From Daphnia carinata (lineage: Eukaryota > Arthropoda > Branchiopoda > Diplostraca > Daphniidae): DNA of 64,000 bases. This document shows positions 54,287 through 61,039 of the stretch, one piece after another; the stretch's first letter is position 1, and every line of letters starts with the position of its first letter. Location of the stretch: positions 9,090,679 to 9,154,678 of the forward strand of contig NC_081337.1 in the NCBI RefSeq assembly GCF_022539665.2, in the 5' to 3' direction. A program made the position numbers and the translations under genes. Below the pieces are notes generated by a model. The model made no database searches and was not told the DNA's origin. It saw only the letters and a list, made by a program, of their open reading frames with translations.

Positions 54287-54583
54287 AGCGTATACCTTTG
54301 TAATACTGGCAGTTACAGGTAATAAAGACATAGGAAATAAGAGGGAAAAAAAGAACAAGATAGGTCGTTGTTCTATCGTTCGTCGACTCTTGTTTTTTTT
54401 TTTTGTTTTTTTTATACGACAGGCAATATTTTTATGAGCACCTAGCGATCTGCTTCCTTGTATTTTCTATCCCCAACTACGTCTGTTGCTAGGCCGACTA
54501 AAACGCACTGTCGGAAACAAATCTTGTGACACAGAGTAATCTTTTTTTGTGTGTTTTCGTTACGTTTCGCTCGTTACTGTTAG

Positions 54584-54620
54584 AATGGACAGCCGTAATA
54601 ATGGGCCGTTGTCACACGTG
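54584..54620 (+). CDS. candidate GRAMD4 initiator exon
   Basis: A pyrimidine-rich acceptor (cgctcgttactgttag) is followed at once by AATGGAC, an ATG at 54585 with A at -3 and G at +4. The reading is MDSRNNGPLSHV, then a stop soon after if not spliced. A donor at 54620 (GT|gttggg, weak) would leave phase 2, matching the entry phase of the 55136 exon. An alternative donor (CAC|gtgttg) leaves phase 0. Evidence is context and phase only. Confidence 0.28.
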
Positions 54621-55135
54621 TTGGGTTGTTGACGCTAAGACGACGACGGGTCGAAATCTTGTTGTTGTCCGTCGAAGAAGATCGGCCAAAAAGGGACGGA
54701 CTTTGCTGGCATATCTACCTTACCGACAAAGTTTTCTCCGCTCTAAAATACACCTCATCAACGACGGGGCCCAGACAGAGTTACGTTGCTCTTCGTTCTC
54801 TTGGCGATCGGGGTCGATGGGCGGCATTTGGGTGTCGTCGTTTCTCATTCGACTAGTATTATTTATAACTACTGGGAAGGCGTCGTGACATTGCAACCGA
54901 CGCGGGCCTGTCTCTTTGCTTTCGTTCTGCCTCTCCGTAACACACTGCGGGCTGTTGCGGTCGAAAGAAAACTGGACGAAAAGCAAAAGCGAAATGAAAA
55001 AGGCGATACAGGAGAGAGTAGAAGAAGAAGGAGAAATCCCAATTAGAAAAATTAGAACAAAATTAAATTTTTTAAGGCCACCACCGTGTGTTCCACGAAT
55101 AGAATATATATTTTTTCCCCCCTCTTTCTTGGCAG

Positions 55136-55301
55136 CCAGCCGTTCACCGATGAAAACGAGCCTCTTGGCCCGTCTGAAACGTTGCCGGACGAGTACATCC
55201 CGGTCCCCAATCGGGCCAGCCAGTCTTGGCCAAACGGTTTGAGCGCCGACATCACAACGCCGCCGAGAGACATTTTGGTTCGACACCCAAACGGAAAGTG
55301 G
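55136..55301 (+). CDS. GRAMD4: GRAMD4 candidate N-terminal exon a
   Basis: The acceptor is a pyrimidine tract ending ttcttggcag. The open frame begins (C)QPFTDENEPLGP and continues acidic and Pro/Ser-rich through DEYIPVPNRAS to RHPNGKW, as expected of a disordered tail. It enters in phase 2, so at least one coding exon lies upstream. Two donors are possible: TGG|gtcagc at 55301, which ends in phase 0 and joins the next exons in frame, or GGAAA|gtgggt at 55297, which ends in phase 2 and forces a less likely reading of the next exon. I chose the first. There is no homology support, only composition, splice sites and phase. Confidence 0.5.
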
Positions 55302-58300
55302 GTCAGCTTCTTTATTTATTTTATTTTTTTTTTTTTTCTTTCCAAGACGTTAAAGCGTTTCAGTTTGTACTGAAAATTGCTGTACTTGTGTTACAAGAAA
55401 CAAATGATTGCCCAGTGCAGCTACTCGGTGATGTGATTCGATATCGGTTTTCGAAATTTTTTGACGTTCTCATTTGGCCCATTGCGCGCACTGGATTATT
55501 ATTCGCCTTTTTGCGAAACGATTGGGGGATATCCGATGTCGTTAAAGGGTATTCGATCGCGATTGCGTCAGACACAGGGAAGCGTTTGCGATTCGGATCA
55601 AGGCAGTCCATCAAGATCATCGTCTTTCTTTCAGCAGCTTGCCACTTTTTTGGGTTCTGAGGAATCAACTTCACTGACCAAACGACCCTGCCCCCAAGAG
55701 GTGTTTCTTATTCTTCTTATTTCCCGTCTTTTTTACTTATTTTTCCCGGCAGCCGAGTGTCCCTTCTCCTTCTACGAAGAAATACCCAAGTGTGGCTTCT
55801 CTCTCTCTTTCTTTTCTTTTATTATTATTTTTATTATTTTTATCTCGTTTTGATTGATGATGCTCTGAATACTAATATATCAATCTTTATGTACGTCTCT
55901 ATCTATTTCTCTGCTCACGCACTTCCGAACGTGTCAACGACTCGCGGCGTTCACACGGCAAAACAGGATGACGCTGCCAATTCGGGCGGCACGAACTTCG
56001 AGGACCATCTTCTATCGCTGGTCATGGCTAAGGGTAAATAGATATCCTGTTTGGACCTCATCTATCACTGTTAGATGTACAGTGCATCTGTGCGCCGTAC
56101 CATGTTTGCGTCATAGCTTGCAATCTTCTGTTTCCGTATGAACCAGAATGGTTTATCAGACGAGACGGATGCGGCCGGCCCGTGTTTGTTATTGATTTCC
56201 AATATAAATTTCAAGAACGAGGCTTCCTCGAAGAGCGTTTAGCAAATCAACAGTGTATTTATACACGTGTCTTGATATTGCGTAGGAAGGCCACCATCTG
56301 CGGTCACGGAAGCGGACGCTGCCGGAACGATCAGCAGCCATTCGGATTCGTCGGAATACAACATCAATGAGCAAACAAATTCTCAGCAACAGATCAAACT
56401 GAACCAAGGTAGTTTGTTTCATCATATGAAAGATTATTGTGGTTAATCATGCAGATTAAAGGCTATCATTGCCGTATATTCAACAAACTTTGCAATTAAA
56501 ACTACGAAGAATTTTACGTTTTAATGTAATTGATGGGGTTTTTTTTTAAATTTTTTAAGCTAACGCAAGTCCAACATCACAAGGAAAGGCGACAGCTCGT
56601 AAATTGGTAAAGGATGCTTCGGTCGATCTGACTGGAAGCGATCGAGATACGGACAAGGAAGGAAGTTTGACAGACGACGGTGCTCCTCGACGACAAGTGG
56701 CGCACAGTATGCGACGTCGTGCAATACATTCAGCCAACTCTGACAACGTACAGCCAATCAATTCCAGTCCAACACAAACTCCTCGAAGGTCCGTCACACA
56801 TTATAACGTTTTAGATTTTGTCGCTGTCTCCCGTGTTTTTTTTTTTTTTGTTATTATTATTGTTACCTTTTAAGTGATACAATTGAATTCTGTTCGTGAT
56901 GCAGGAACCGGTTTGCTCATCGCGATAAGAGACGATCCGAGCGCAGCATATCGTTGGATCGTTCCGTCAGGAGCGCCAGCATCCCATCAATGCTGGACAA
57001 AGACGACGAGTCCACTCTGACAAGTGAGCTTTTGTTTACTTAACCAAAAAGAACACGTACAATTCGCCGTGCAATCTACTGAGTACTGTTCATTTACTAA
57101 GGTTTCTTTACATTTCCATTCATCTATTACTTTTTTCTAGTTTTCCACACGGCCGTTTCACTTTGCTCTTTTTTTTCCGTCCCGTCCCTGATGGTTTCCT
57201 TGCTTTAAAATGCTATTTATTTAATCTCTCTCGAGTCTAAGCTTATGGATTTCCTCGAATTATGGCAGCCGTAGCGGCTGTTATTACACCCTCCCCCATC
57301 ATCGCTGCCTTTTTTCTTTCTCTTTTAAAATATGCTTTCCAACATGCGGATCGTCTAGTAGAACGCTTTGACTTAGATACAGTAGACGATATAGTTGGTA
57401 TATATCAGCTTCTCTTTGTCGTTCGGGATCAAAGAAAAACAGAAATTAATTAAACAGAAGGCCGTGTGTGTGGAGTGAGGCCTTGGGTGCGAGCTTTGTT
57501 TGAGCAAAGCTGAAGTCAAGAGTTGGGTGGGGCATAAATCATGTCCGTACTATGTAGGCTATTACCACCACCCAGCGAATAATAAGTCAGGGTGGGGAGG
57601 AAGGTTTAAAAGGGAAAAAGTACTCCGGCTATCAATTAAGTATGGTAATAACACAGGCGTGAGCTTTCTTGTGAGATGATGTAGTGAGCTACTCGGAGCT
57701 CTCACTTTTAACATTAAGGCGCACCAACGAGATGAGAAAGAGTGGGGAAAAGAAAGAAAGCTGAGGTATTGATTAAATCGATTTTGTTTCTTTCTTTTTA
57801 TCTTTCTTTTTTTTTTTTTTTTTTTTTTTTTTTCTTTTTTATTCGATGATGTTTGCAGTAGGAAATGACGAGTTGCCGACTAGCAAGGATGTTGCCGGCA
57901 GTGGAGACACTTCATCACGGCTGCCTCATCACCGCATTGCCGCGTGGGCACGTGAGTTGATGGAAGATCTGCAATCGATCGAGGACGAAACCGATCAGGG
58001 AAATTCTGGATCTACCAAAGAAAGTAACGATGATCTTGGCGACAGCCTTGCCGTAAAGAGGTAAGACAAAAAAATCTAGTAAATATTGCCTCGAATGTAG
58101 GTTTAATAGAATGTTTAATTTCTTCTGATTTTCCCTTTGTTTTTAATGACGAAGCAAAGGTTGAAGAAAAACATAATGCGATTTGGTCGAATTACTAGCG
58201 CCATTTCATCGTCTTGCGATTCTATGCAGTCGATCCGTCAATGGCAATCACCGACAGCTTCCATCTTGTTCCTTTTGGTACGAATCGTTCTCCCTTGTTC

Positions 58301-61039
58301 TTATTTTCTTTCACTTGGCTACAAACTGGAATGGATGTTTTTCTTTTATGGCTGGCCATTTATACCGTCCGAAAACTTTCGATCGTTCCGTCCACCTTGT
58401 AATCATAATCCCTGTTTAAAAAAAATAATTTTTAGGTGACATCTTACGCCATTTGGCATGGAATGTTTCTCGTACTGGTCGTTGCGGCCAGTCTATGGAA
58501 GTTGACCATGAATTATCTCACGTCCCGGTGAGTGCAATATCAATTTAATATTAAAATAAAGAAACAAAAAAGCAGCTGTTAAACTTGCTGTGCTTCTCTG
58601 ATTAAATTAAATAGAGGCTGGCTTCGCCATTTTGGCTGGGCAATTGGAGGTGACCATGGCGATGCGGATGAGACGTCCGGCGAAGGGAACAAATCGTCGG
58701 GCAGCGTCATCGAAAGTCTTTCGGTCGTGCTTCAAGTGGCGAGGAAAGTACAAAATCAGCTGGGCAACGTCTGCGACGCTGCGGAAAAAATCAAAAAGTC
58801 AGTGCCGCTTCAACTTTCTAATTTGATTTCGTTTCCTCTTTTATGTTATATCTCGTTCCCGAGTCCCTTGCGTACGAGAAATCTGATCTGAAAATCCCGC
58901 CCAGGCGGGAAATCCCGTGGGTTGCTATCGGCAAGTGCCAAAAAAAGAAAAAGGAGGGCATCACAACTCCTGTTATCTTGTCCATCAGTTTAAGGCCGTT
59001 TGAATTAAGGTCAATTTTGCTCGAAAAGGTGGTCGAAAAGAACGATCGGGACAAAACGACGATTTTTGCAAGCCAGGACCGGCATGCAGCCACTGATTCT
59101 ATCCATCTGAAACTGCCCAACGATGGCGTAACACAATCGATAATGGTGGGCGGGCTGCATTTCGACTTTCGTGGATCGTTTGTGAACCATTCTTGACACG
59201 CTTTGTTATTTCTTCAATTTTTAAAACACATCGTTTTGTGTTTCCCCTTTTTTATGGTTTTAAATGCCTTAACGTCTCGTGCCTGATATTTCTAACGATT
59301 ATCCAGCAATCCAATTTTTCGCTTCTTTGGAACAAAAAAAAAAAAACGGAAATGGAAAGCGAGACATATATTTGAAAGAAATAATAATAATGAAAGGGGA
59401 ATTCATTTTTCGAATCAATTCACGTACCGCGCCCTGACAAAAAGATCGATCTTTCCGTGTCGTAAAATCAATGAAACATCTTTTGTTGAACGGGTGACAA
59501 CAACAACAACAAAAAAATAGTTATTCTTCTTCTTTTGTTTCGTTTGGCAAAATGCGATGGAAAGCCAAATTGATATACGGATATATGTAAATTTCGTGGC
59601 CTCACTTTTCACATCTTTTTTTTTTTTTATTCCAGTCTACTCATGTGGAGACACGAAGCTTCACGCCGTCTATACGTGATACTCTGGCTGGCCCTGCCGG
59701 TGACTCTGCTAGTGTCTGCCGCCCACCTCTCCACCTTTCTTGGCTTCTACTTGCTCTTTAAAATGATGGTGATCGACTATATCTTTCTCAAGTTTCCCCG
59801 TTTGCGTGCTAAATACGACACGTCATCGCTCATCTGGCAGACGTTGCCCACTGACGCAGATTTGGAAGCCCGTCACAAAGTCGAACAGGTAACGTGCTTC
59901 ATTCCCCTCCTGTTTGAAAGCATAACATGACGAACCTTAATGTCTCTTCGTTAAATGTGAAGAGAAAACAAAAATACTGATAATTATGAACATATTATGA
60001 TGTGTCTGAAGGGTTTGCGCAACGCGGCTGCTTCAGGAGCCAATGTTGAGACGAGAACTTTCTGGGAATCTTTCAACCTTCCACCCAGCGAACATCCACT
60101 ATCAGGTATGTCGGATGTAACTGGACTGTAGTGTTAGAATGCAGTATATCGCTGCATACTAATGAGCTTATTACAAGTTGACGAATTACTTGACTTGCAC
60201 TACGCCAAAAAACTTTTTTTTTCTCCGACTTCACCCTCGTTGCCAGCGACTATAAAACAATTTCTTTTGTTTGTTTCTACCCTTTCATGTCGGTGTTGTC
60301 CCGCACGTGTCATCGTCACGGGGACATCACCACCAACAACTCCACGTGAAAAATAGGATGGCAGAATGGCTTGCGAGCGACATTAGTGAATCGTGACAAA
60401 TCGCTGACGTCGTCCTTCAGGTCCGGCCGTCTCTTTCTCACCGCCAGGTATTCATTAACTACGTACACGATGAAGCGGATGGGAATTATCGATCGAAACA
60501 AAGTTGAAGGAATGAAACTCTTTCATTTTTTTTTTCTTCACCCCCCCCCCCTTTTTTTTTTTCTCAAGTTACCTTTGTTTTGAACGGTCGAAAACGCAGC
60601 CGGGAAAGAACGTGGTTATCCCGCTGGATAGGATCATCCGTTTGGAAAAGGGCAACCAATACAGCTGGATACCTGGTGGTGGGATGATTATCGAAGTCTT
60701 CGTCCAAGGACTGGATCGGGTACGTAGGCCTCTCATTGTTCTCTGCGTCATCCATTTCCTTTTAGCATTCTGTTTTTATTTCCATATCTTTTTTTTTTTC
60801 TTTCGGGCAATGGATGGGGGTTTGATCGATACTTATTTCTATGCGTGGTTGACGTATTCACGCAACAATCTTTATCCCTTCGTGCGCTGAAACTTCAATG
60901 CATACGCACCCACTGACAACGTACAAAGGCCTATACTTTCGGCGCCATCATGAACCGTGACGACGTTTTCAATAGCATCCGCGATGCGGCAGAAGAGCTT
61001 GGCTGCGTCTGGCGTGAAGACAAATCCGGATCGTCCTAA
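55136..61039 (+). CDS. GRAMD4: GRAMD4-like GRAM-domain membrane protein (whole gene, 16-exon model)
   Basis: Exons: 55136-55301, 55635-55700, 55753-55791, 55967-56033, 56286-56408, 56560-56788, 56905-57023, 57859-58060, 58160-58277, 58436-58527, 58615-58797, 59636-59888, 60012-60105, 60357-60447, 60569-60719, 60929-61039. All junctions are GT-AG and the frame is continuous over about 700 residues. Recognised from colinear similarity to human GRAMD4 as I remember it: AVWHG-like block (here AIWHG), QVARKVQNQ, EKIKNLLMW, FPRLRAKYDT, IW.LPTD, NGW-like start of the GRAM domain (GWQNG), YLCFE, IPGGGM, FGAIMNRDD. Human GRAMD4 is an ER/mitochondria-associated protein linked to E2F1-dependent apoptosis and to TLR9 control; those roles are known only for mammals. 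The human protein is 578 residues; this model is longer because of a larger disordered N-terminus. The first three exons and the start codon are uncertain; 55967-61039 is firm. Confidence 0.95.
55635..55700 (+). CDS. GRAMD4: GRAMD4 candidate N-terminal exon b (or first exon from ATG 55536)
   Basis: A strong acceptor (cgtctttctttcag) precedes QLATFLGSEESTSLTKR and the exon ends CCAAGAG|gtgttt in phase 0. The same frame is open back to an ATG at 55536, which would give an N-terminus beginning MSLKGIRSRLRQTQG with a Ser-rich stretch. So this may be an internal exon or, with the longer start, an alternative first coding exon under its own promoter. The composition looks coding and disordered; no domain is recognised. 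Confidence 0.5.
55753..55791 (+). CDS. GRAMD4: GRAMD4 candidate N-terminal micro-exon c
   Basis: A 39-nt exon after acceptor ttttcccggcag reads PSVPSPSTKKYPS, a Pro/Ser/Lys linker that fits the neighbouring disordered region. The donor AAGT|gtggct is weak; a competing donor two bases earlier would change phase and produce a hydrophobic Leu-rich peptide. With the chosen donor the exon is phase 0 at both ends and joins the next exon cleanly. Confidence 0.42.
55967..56033 (+). CDS. GRAMD4: GRAMD4 exon, start of firm frame
   Basis: This exon reads DDAANSGGTNFEDHLLSLVMAKG and its donor AAGG|gtaaat leaves phase 1, matching the next exon. The acceptor (ggcaaaacag) has only a distant pyrimidine tract, but it is the first AG after a TACTAAT-type branch site at 55870-55876 about 90 nt upstream, an AG-exclusion-zone arrangement. 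The NFEDHLLSLV segment could be a short amphipathic helix at the place where vertebrate GRAMD4 starts its coiled coil. Confidence 0.68.
56286..56408 (+). CDS. GRAMD4: GRAMD4 exon, Ser/Glu-rich linker
   Basis: It enters and leaves in phase 1 (acceptor attgcgtag, donor CCAAG|gtagtt) and reads RPPSAVTEADAAG, then a Ser-rich stretch and a Gln/Asn-rich end (NSQQQIKLNQ). The composition is disordered and no domain is seen. It is placed in the gene by phase continuity with the next exon. Confidence 0.85.
56560..56788 (+). CDS. GRAMD4: GRAMD4 exon, charged disordered region
   Basis: A 229-nt exon after a T-rich acceptor ending tttttaag. It reads ANASPTSQGKATARKLVKD, then an acidic and Arg-rich stretch with SDRDTDKEGS and MRRRAIHS, ending SSPTQTPR. 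RRRAIHS and TPRR resemble basophilic kinase sites (inference). It enters in phase 1 and leaves in phase 2 (donor CGAAG|gtccgt). Confidence 0.92.
56905..57023 (+). CDS. GRAMD4: GRAMD4 exon, Arg/Ser-rich region
   Basis: It reads RNRFAHRDKRRSERSIS then LDRSVRSASIPSML and an acidic end DKDDESTLT. RRSERSIS and RSVRSAS look like phosphorylatable basic/Ser motifs, possibly 14-3-3 or PKA type (inference). Acceptor gtgatgcag, donor GACAA|gtgagc; phase 2 in, phase 1 out. The following 835-nt intron carries an unrelated small ORF (57262-57453). Confidence 0.92.
57859..58060 (+). CDS. GRAMD4: GRAMD4 exon, acidic linker with helical segment
   Basis: Preceded by a long T tract and acceptor atgtttgcag. It reads IGNDELPTSKDVAGSGD, then a probable amphipathic helix (HHRIAAWARELMEDLQSIED) and an acidic Ser-rich end reaching SLAVKR. 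The helix precedes the membrane region, in the place where vertebrate GRAMD4 has WFYERFGEYVEDF. Phase 1 in, phase 2 out (AAGAG|gtaaga, a strong donor). Confidence 0.94.
58160..58277 (+). CDS. GRAMD4: GRAMD4 exon, juxtamembrane basic segment and start of first hydrophobic block
   Basis: It reads RLKKNIMRFGRITSAISSS, then QSIRQWQSPTASILFLL at the exon end. This aligns with vertebrate RRLKRGAKPVTNFVKNL and the TSAIAFTV start of the first membrane block. The acceptor gaagcaaag is unusually poor in pyrimidines near the AG, but frame and homology require it. It exits in phase 0 at TTTTG|gtacga. Confidence 0.94.
58436..58527 (+). CDS. GRAMD4: GRAMD4 exon, first membrane block
   Basis: It reads VTSYAIWHGMFLVLVVAAS, then WKLTMNYLTSR. 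With the end of the preceding exon it gives about 30 hydrophobic residues interrupted by WHG, matching the vertebrate AVWHG and LNYLIARGW signatures. A membrane hairpin is likely. Donor TCCCG|gtgagt is strong; phase 0 in, phase 2 out. Confidence 0.96.
58615..58797 (+). CDS. GRAMD4: GRAMD4 exon, amphipathic helical linker
   Basis: It begins RGWLRHFGWAI, passes through a Gly/Asp-rich loop (GGDHGDADETSGEGN) and ends in a helix with SVVLQVARKVQNQLG and AAEKIKN. The helix aligns with vertebrate LVLDVAQKAQNLFGKM and LEKIKN. The linker sits between the two hydrophobic blocks. Donor AAAAA|gtcagt; phase 2 in and out. The intron that follows (838 nt) contains a separate 117-codon ORF. Confidence 0.96.
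58843..59196 (+). other. 117-codon ORF nested in a GRAMD4 intron
   Basis: A true ATG opens 117 codons inside the 838-nt intron between 58797 and 59636. The peptide is free of low complexity apart from one Lys run (KCQKKKKEG) and includes TTPVILSISLRPFELRS, VVEKNDRDKTTIFASQD and IMVGGLHFDFRGSFVNHS. It is not in frame with read-through of the preceding GRAMD4 exon. The opposite strand is also open (59199-59011; 59120-58818), so strand is uncertain. It may be a nested gene, a retained-insertion relic or chance. Confidence 0.22.
59636..59888 (+). CDS. GRAMD4: GRAMD4 exon, second membrane block and family signature
   Basis: The largest firm exon. It completes NLLMWRHEASRRLYVILW and runs through a second hydrophobic block (LALPVTLLVSAAHL and FLGFYLLFKMMVIDYIFL), then the highly conserved FPRLRAKYDTSSLIWQTLP and TDADLEARHKVEQ. 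This is the most diagnostic stretch: vertebrate GRAMD4 has CPRLRAKYDTPYIIWRSLP and TDPQLKER at the same place. Acceptor ttattccag, donor CAG|gtaacg; phase 2 in, phase 0 out. Confidence 0.97.
60012..60105 (+). CDS. GRAMD4: GRAMD4 exon, linker into GRAM domain
   Basis: It reads GLRNAAASGANVETRTFWE, then SFNLPPSEHPLS. FNLPPSEHPL aligns with vertebrate FNLTENERPL, the first strand region of the GRAM fold. The exon is shorter than the vertebrate equivalent, whose linker is Ser-rich and longer. Acceptor tgtgtctgaag, donor ATCAG|gtatgt; phase 0 in, phase 1 out. Confidence 0.95.
60357..60447 (+). CDS. GRAMD4: GRAMD4 exon, GRAM domain part 1
   Basis: It reads GWQNGLRATLVNRDKSLTS, then RSGRLFLTA, matching GRAM-fold strands (vertebrate GWRCCLINRDRK and NGVLYVTE). 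GRAM domains are PH-like beta folds that usually bind phosphoinositides or other membrane lipids. Acceptor gaaaaatag, donor GCCAG|gtattc; phase 1 in, phase 2 out. Confidence 0.95.
60569..60719 (+). CDS. GRAMD4: GRAMD4 exon, GRAM domain core
   Basis: It reads (S)YLCFERSKTQPGKNVVIPL, then DRIIRLEKGNQYSWIPGGG and MIIEVFVQGLDR. YLCFE is the hallmark GRAM strand and fixes the acceptor at tttttctcaag; a second AG 34 nt downstream (aaaacgcag) would delete YLCFE and break phase. IPGGGM aligns with vertebrate LPGSGM. Donor CGG|gtacgt; phase 2 in, phase 0 out. Confidence 0.97.
60929..61039 (+). CDS. GRAMD4: GRAMD4 terminal coding exon
   Basis: It reads AYTFGAIMNRDDVFNSIRD, AAEELGCVWRE and ends KSGSS followed by TAA at 61037-61039. 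FGAIMNRDD.F.SI aligns with vertebrate FGAMVHRDEAFETI, the closing helix of the GRAM domain. The tail after the helix is short, as in vertebrates. Acceptor acgtacaaag, phase 0. Confidence 0.97.
   Translation, partial: AYTFGAIMNRDDVFNSIRDAAEELGCVWREDKSGSS

Noticed and set aside
54526-54888. Unspliced 120-codon + ORF, and the overlapping 76-codon frame (GLCWHIYLTDKVFSALK), as GRAMD4 exons
   Set aside because: The composition is suggestive, but no donor gives a phase that joins the 55136 exon, and a 188-codon minus ORF overlaps it; left unassigned.
58278-58435. Read-through ORF continuing past the 58277 exon
   Set aside because: Homology resumes exactly after the acceptor at 58435 (VTSYAIWHG), so the intervening bases are an intron.
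60603-60719. Alternative start of the GRAM core exon at the downstream acceptor aaaacgcag
   Set aside because: It would remove the conserved YLCFE strand and break phase with the preceding exon; the acceptor at 60568 restores both.
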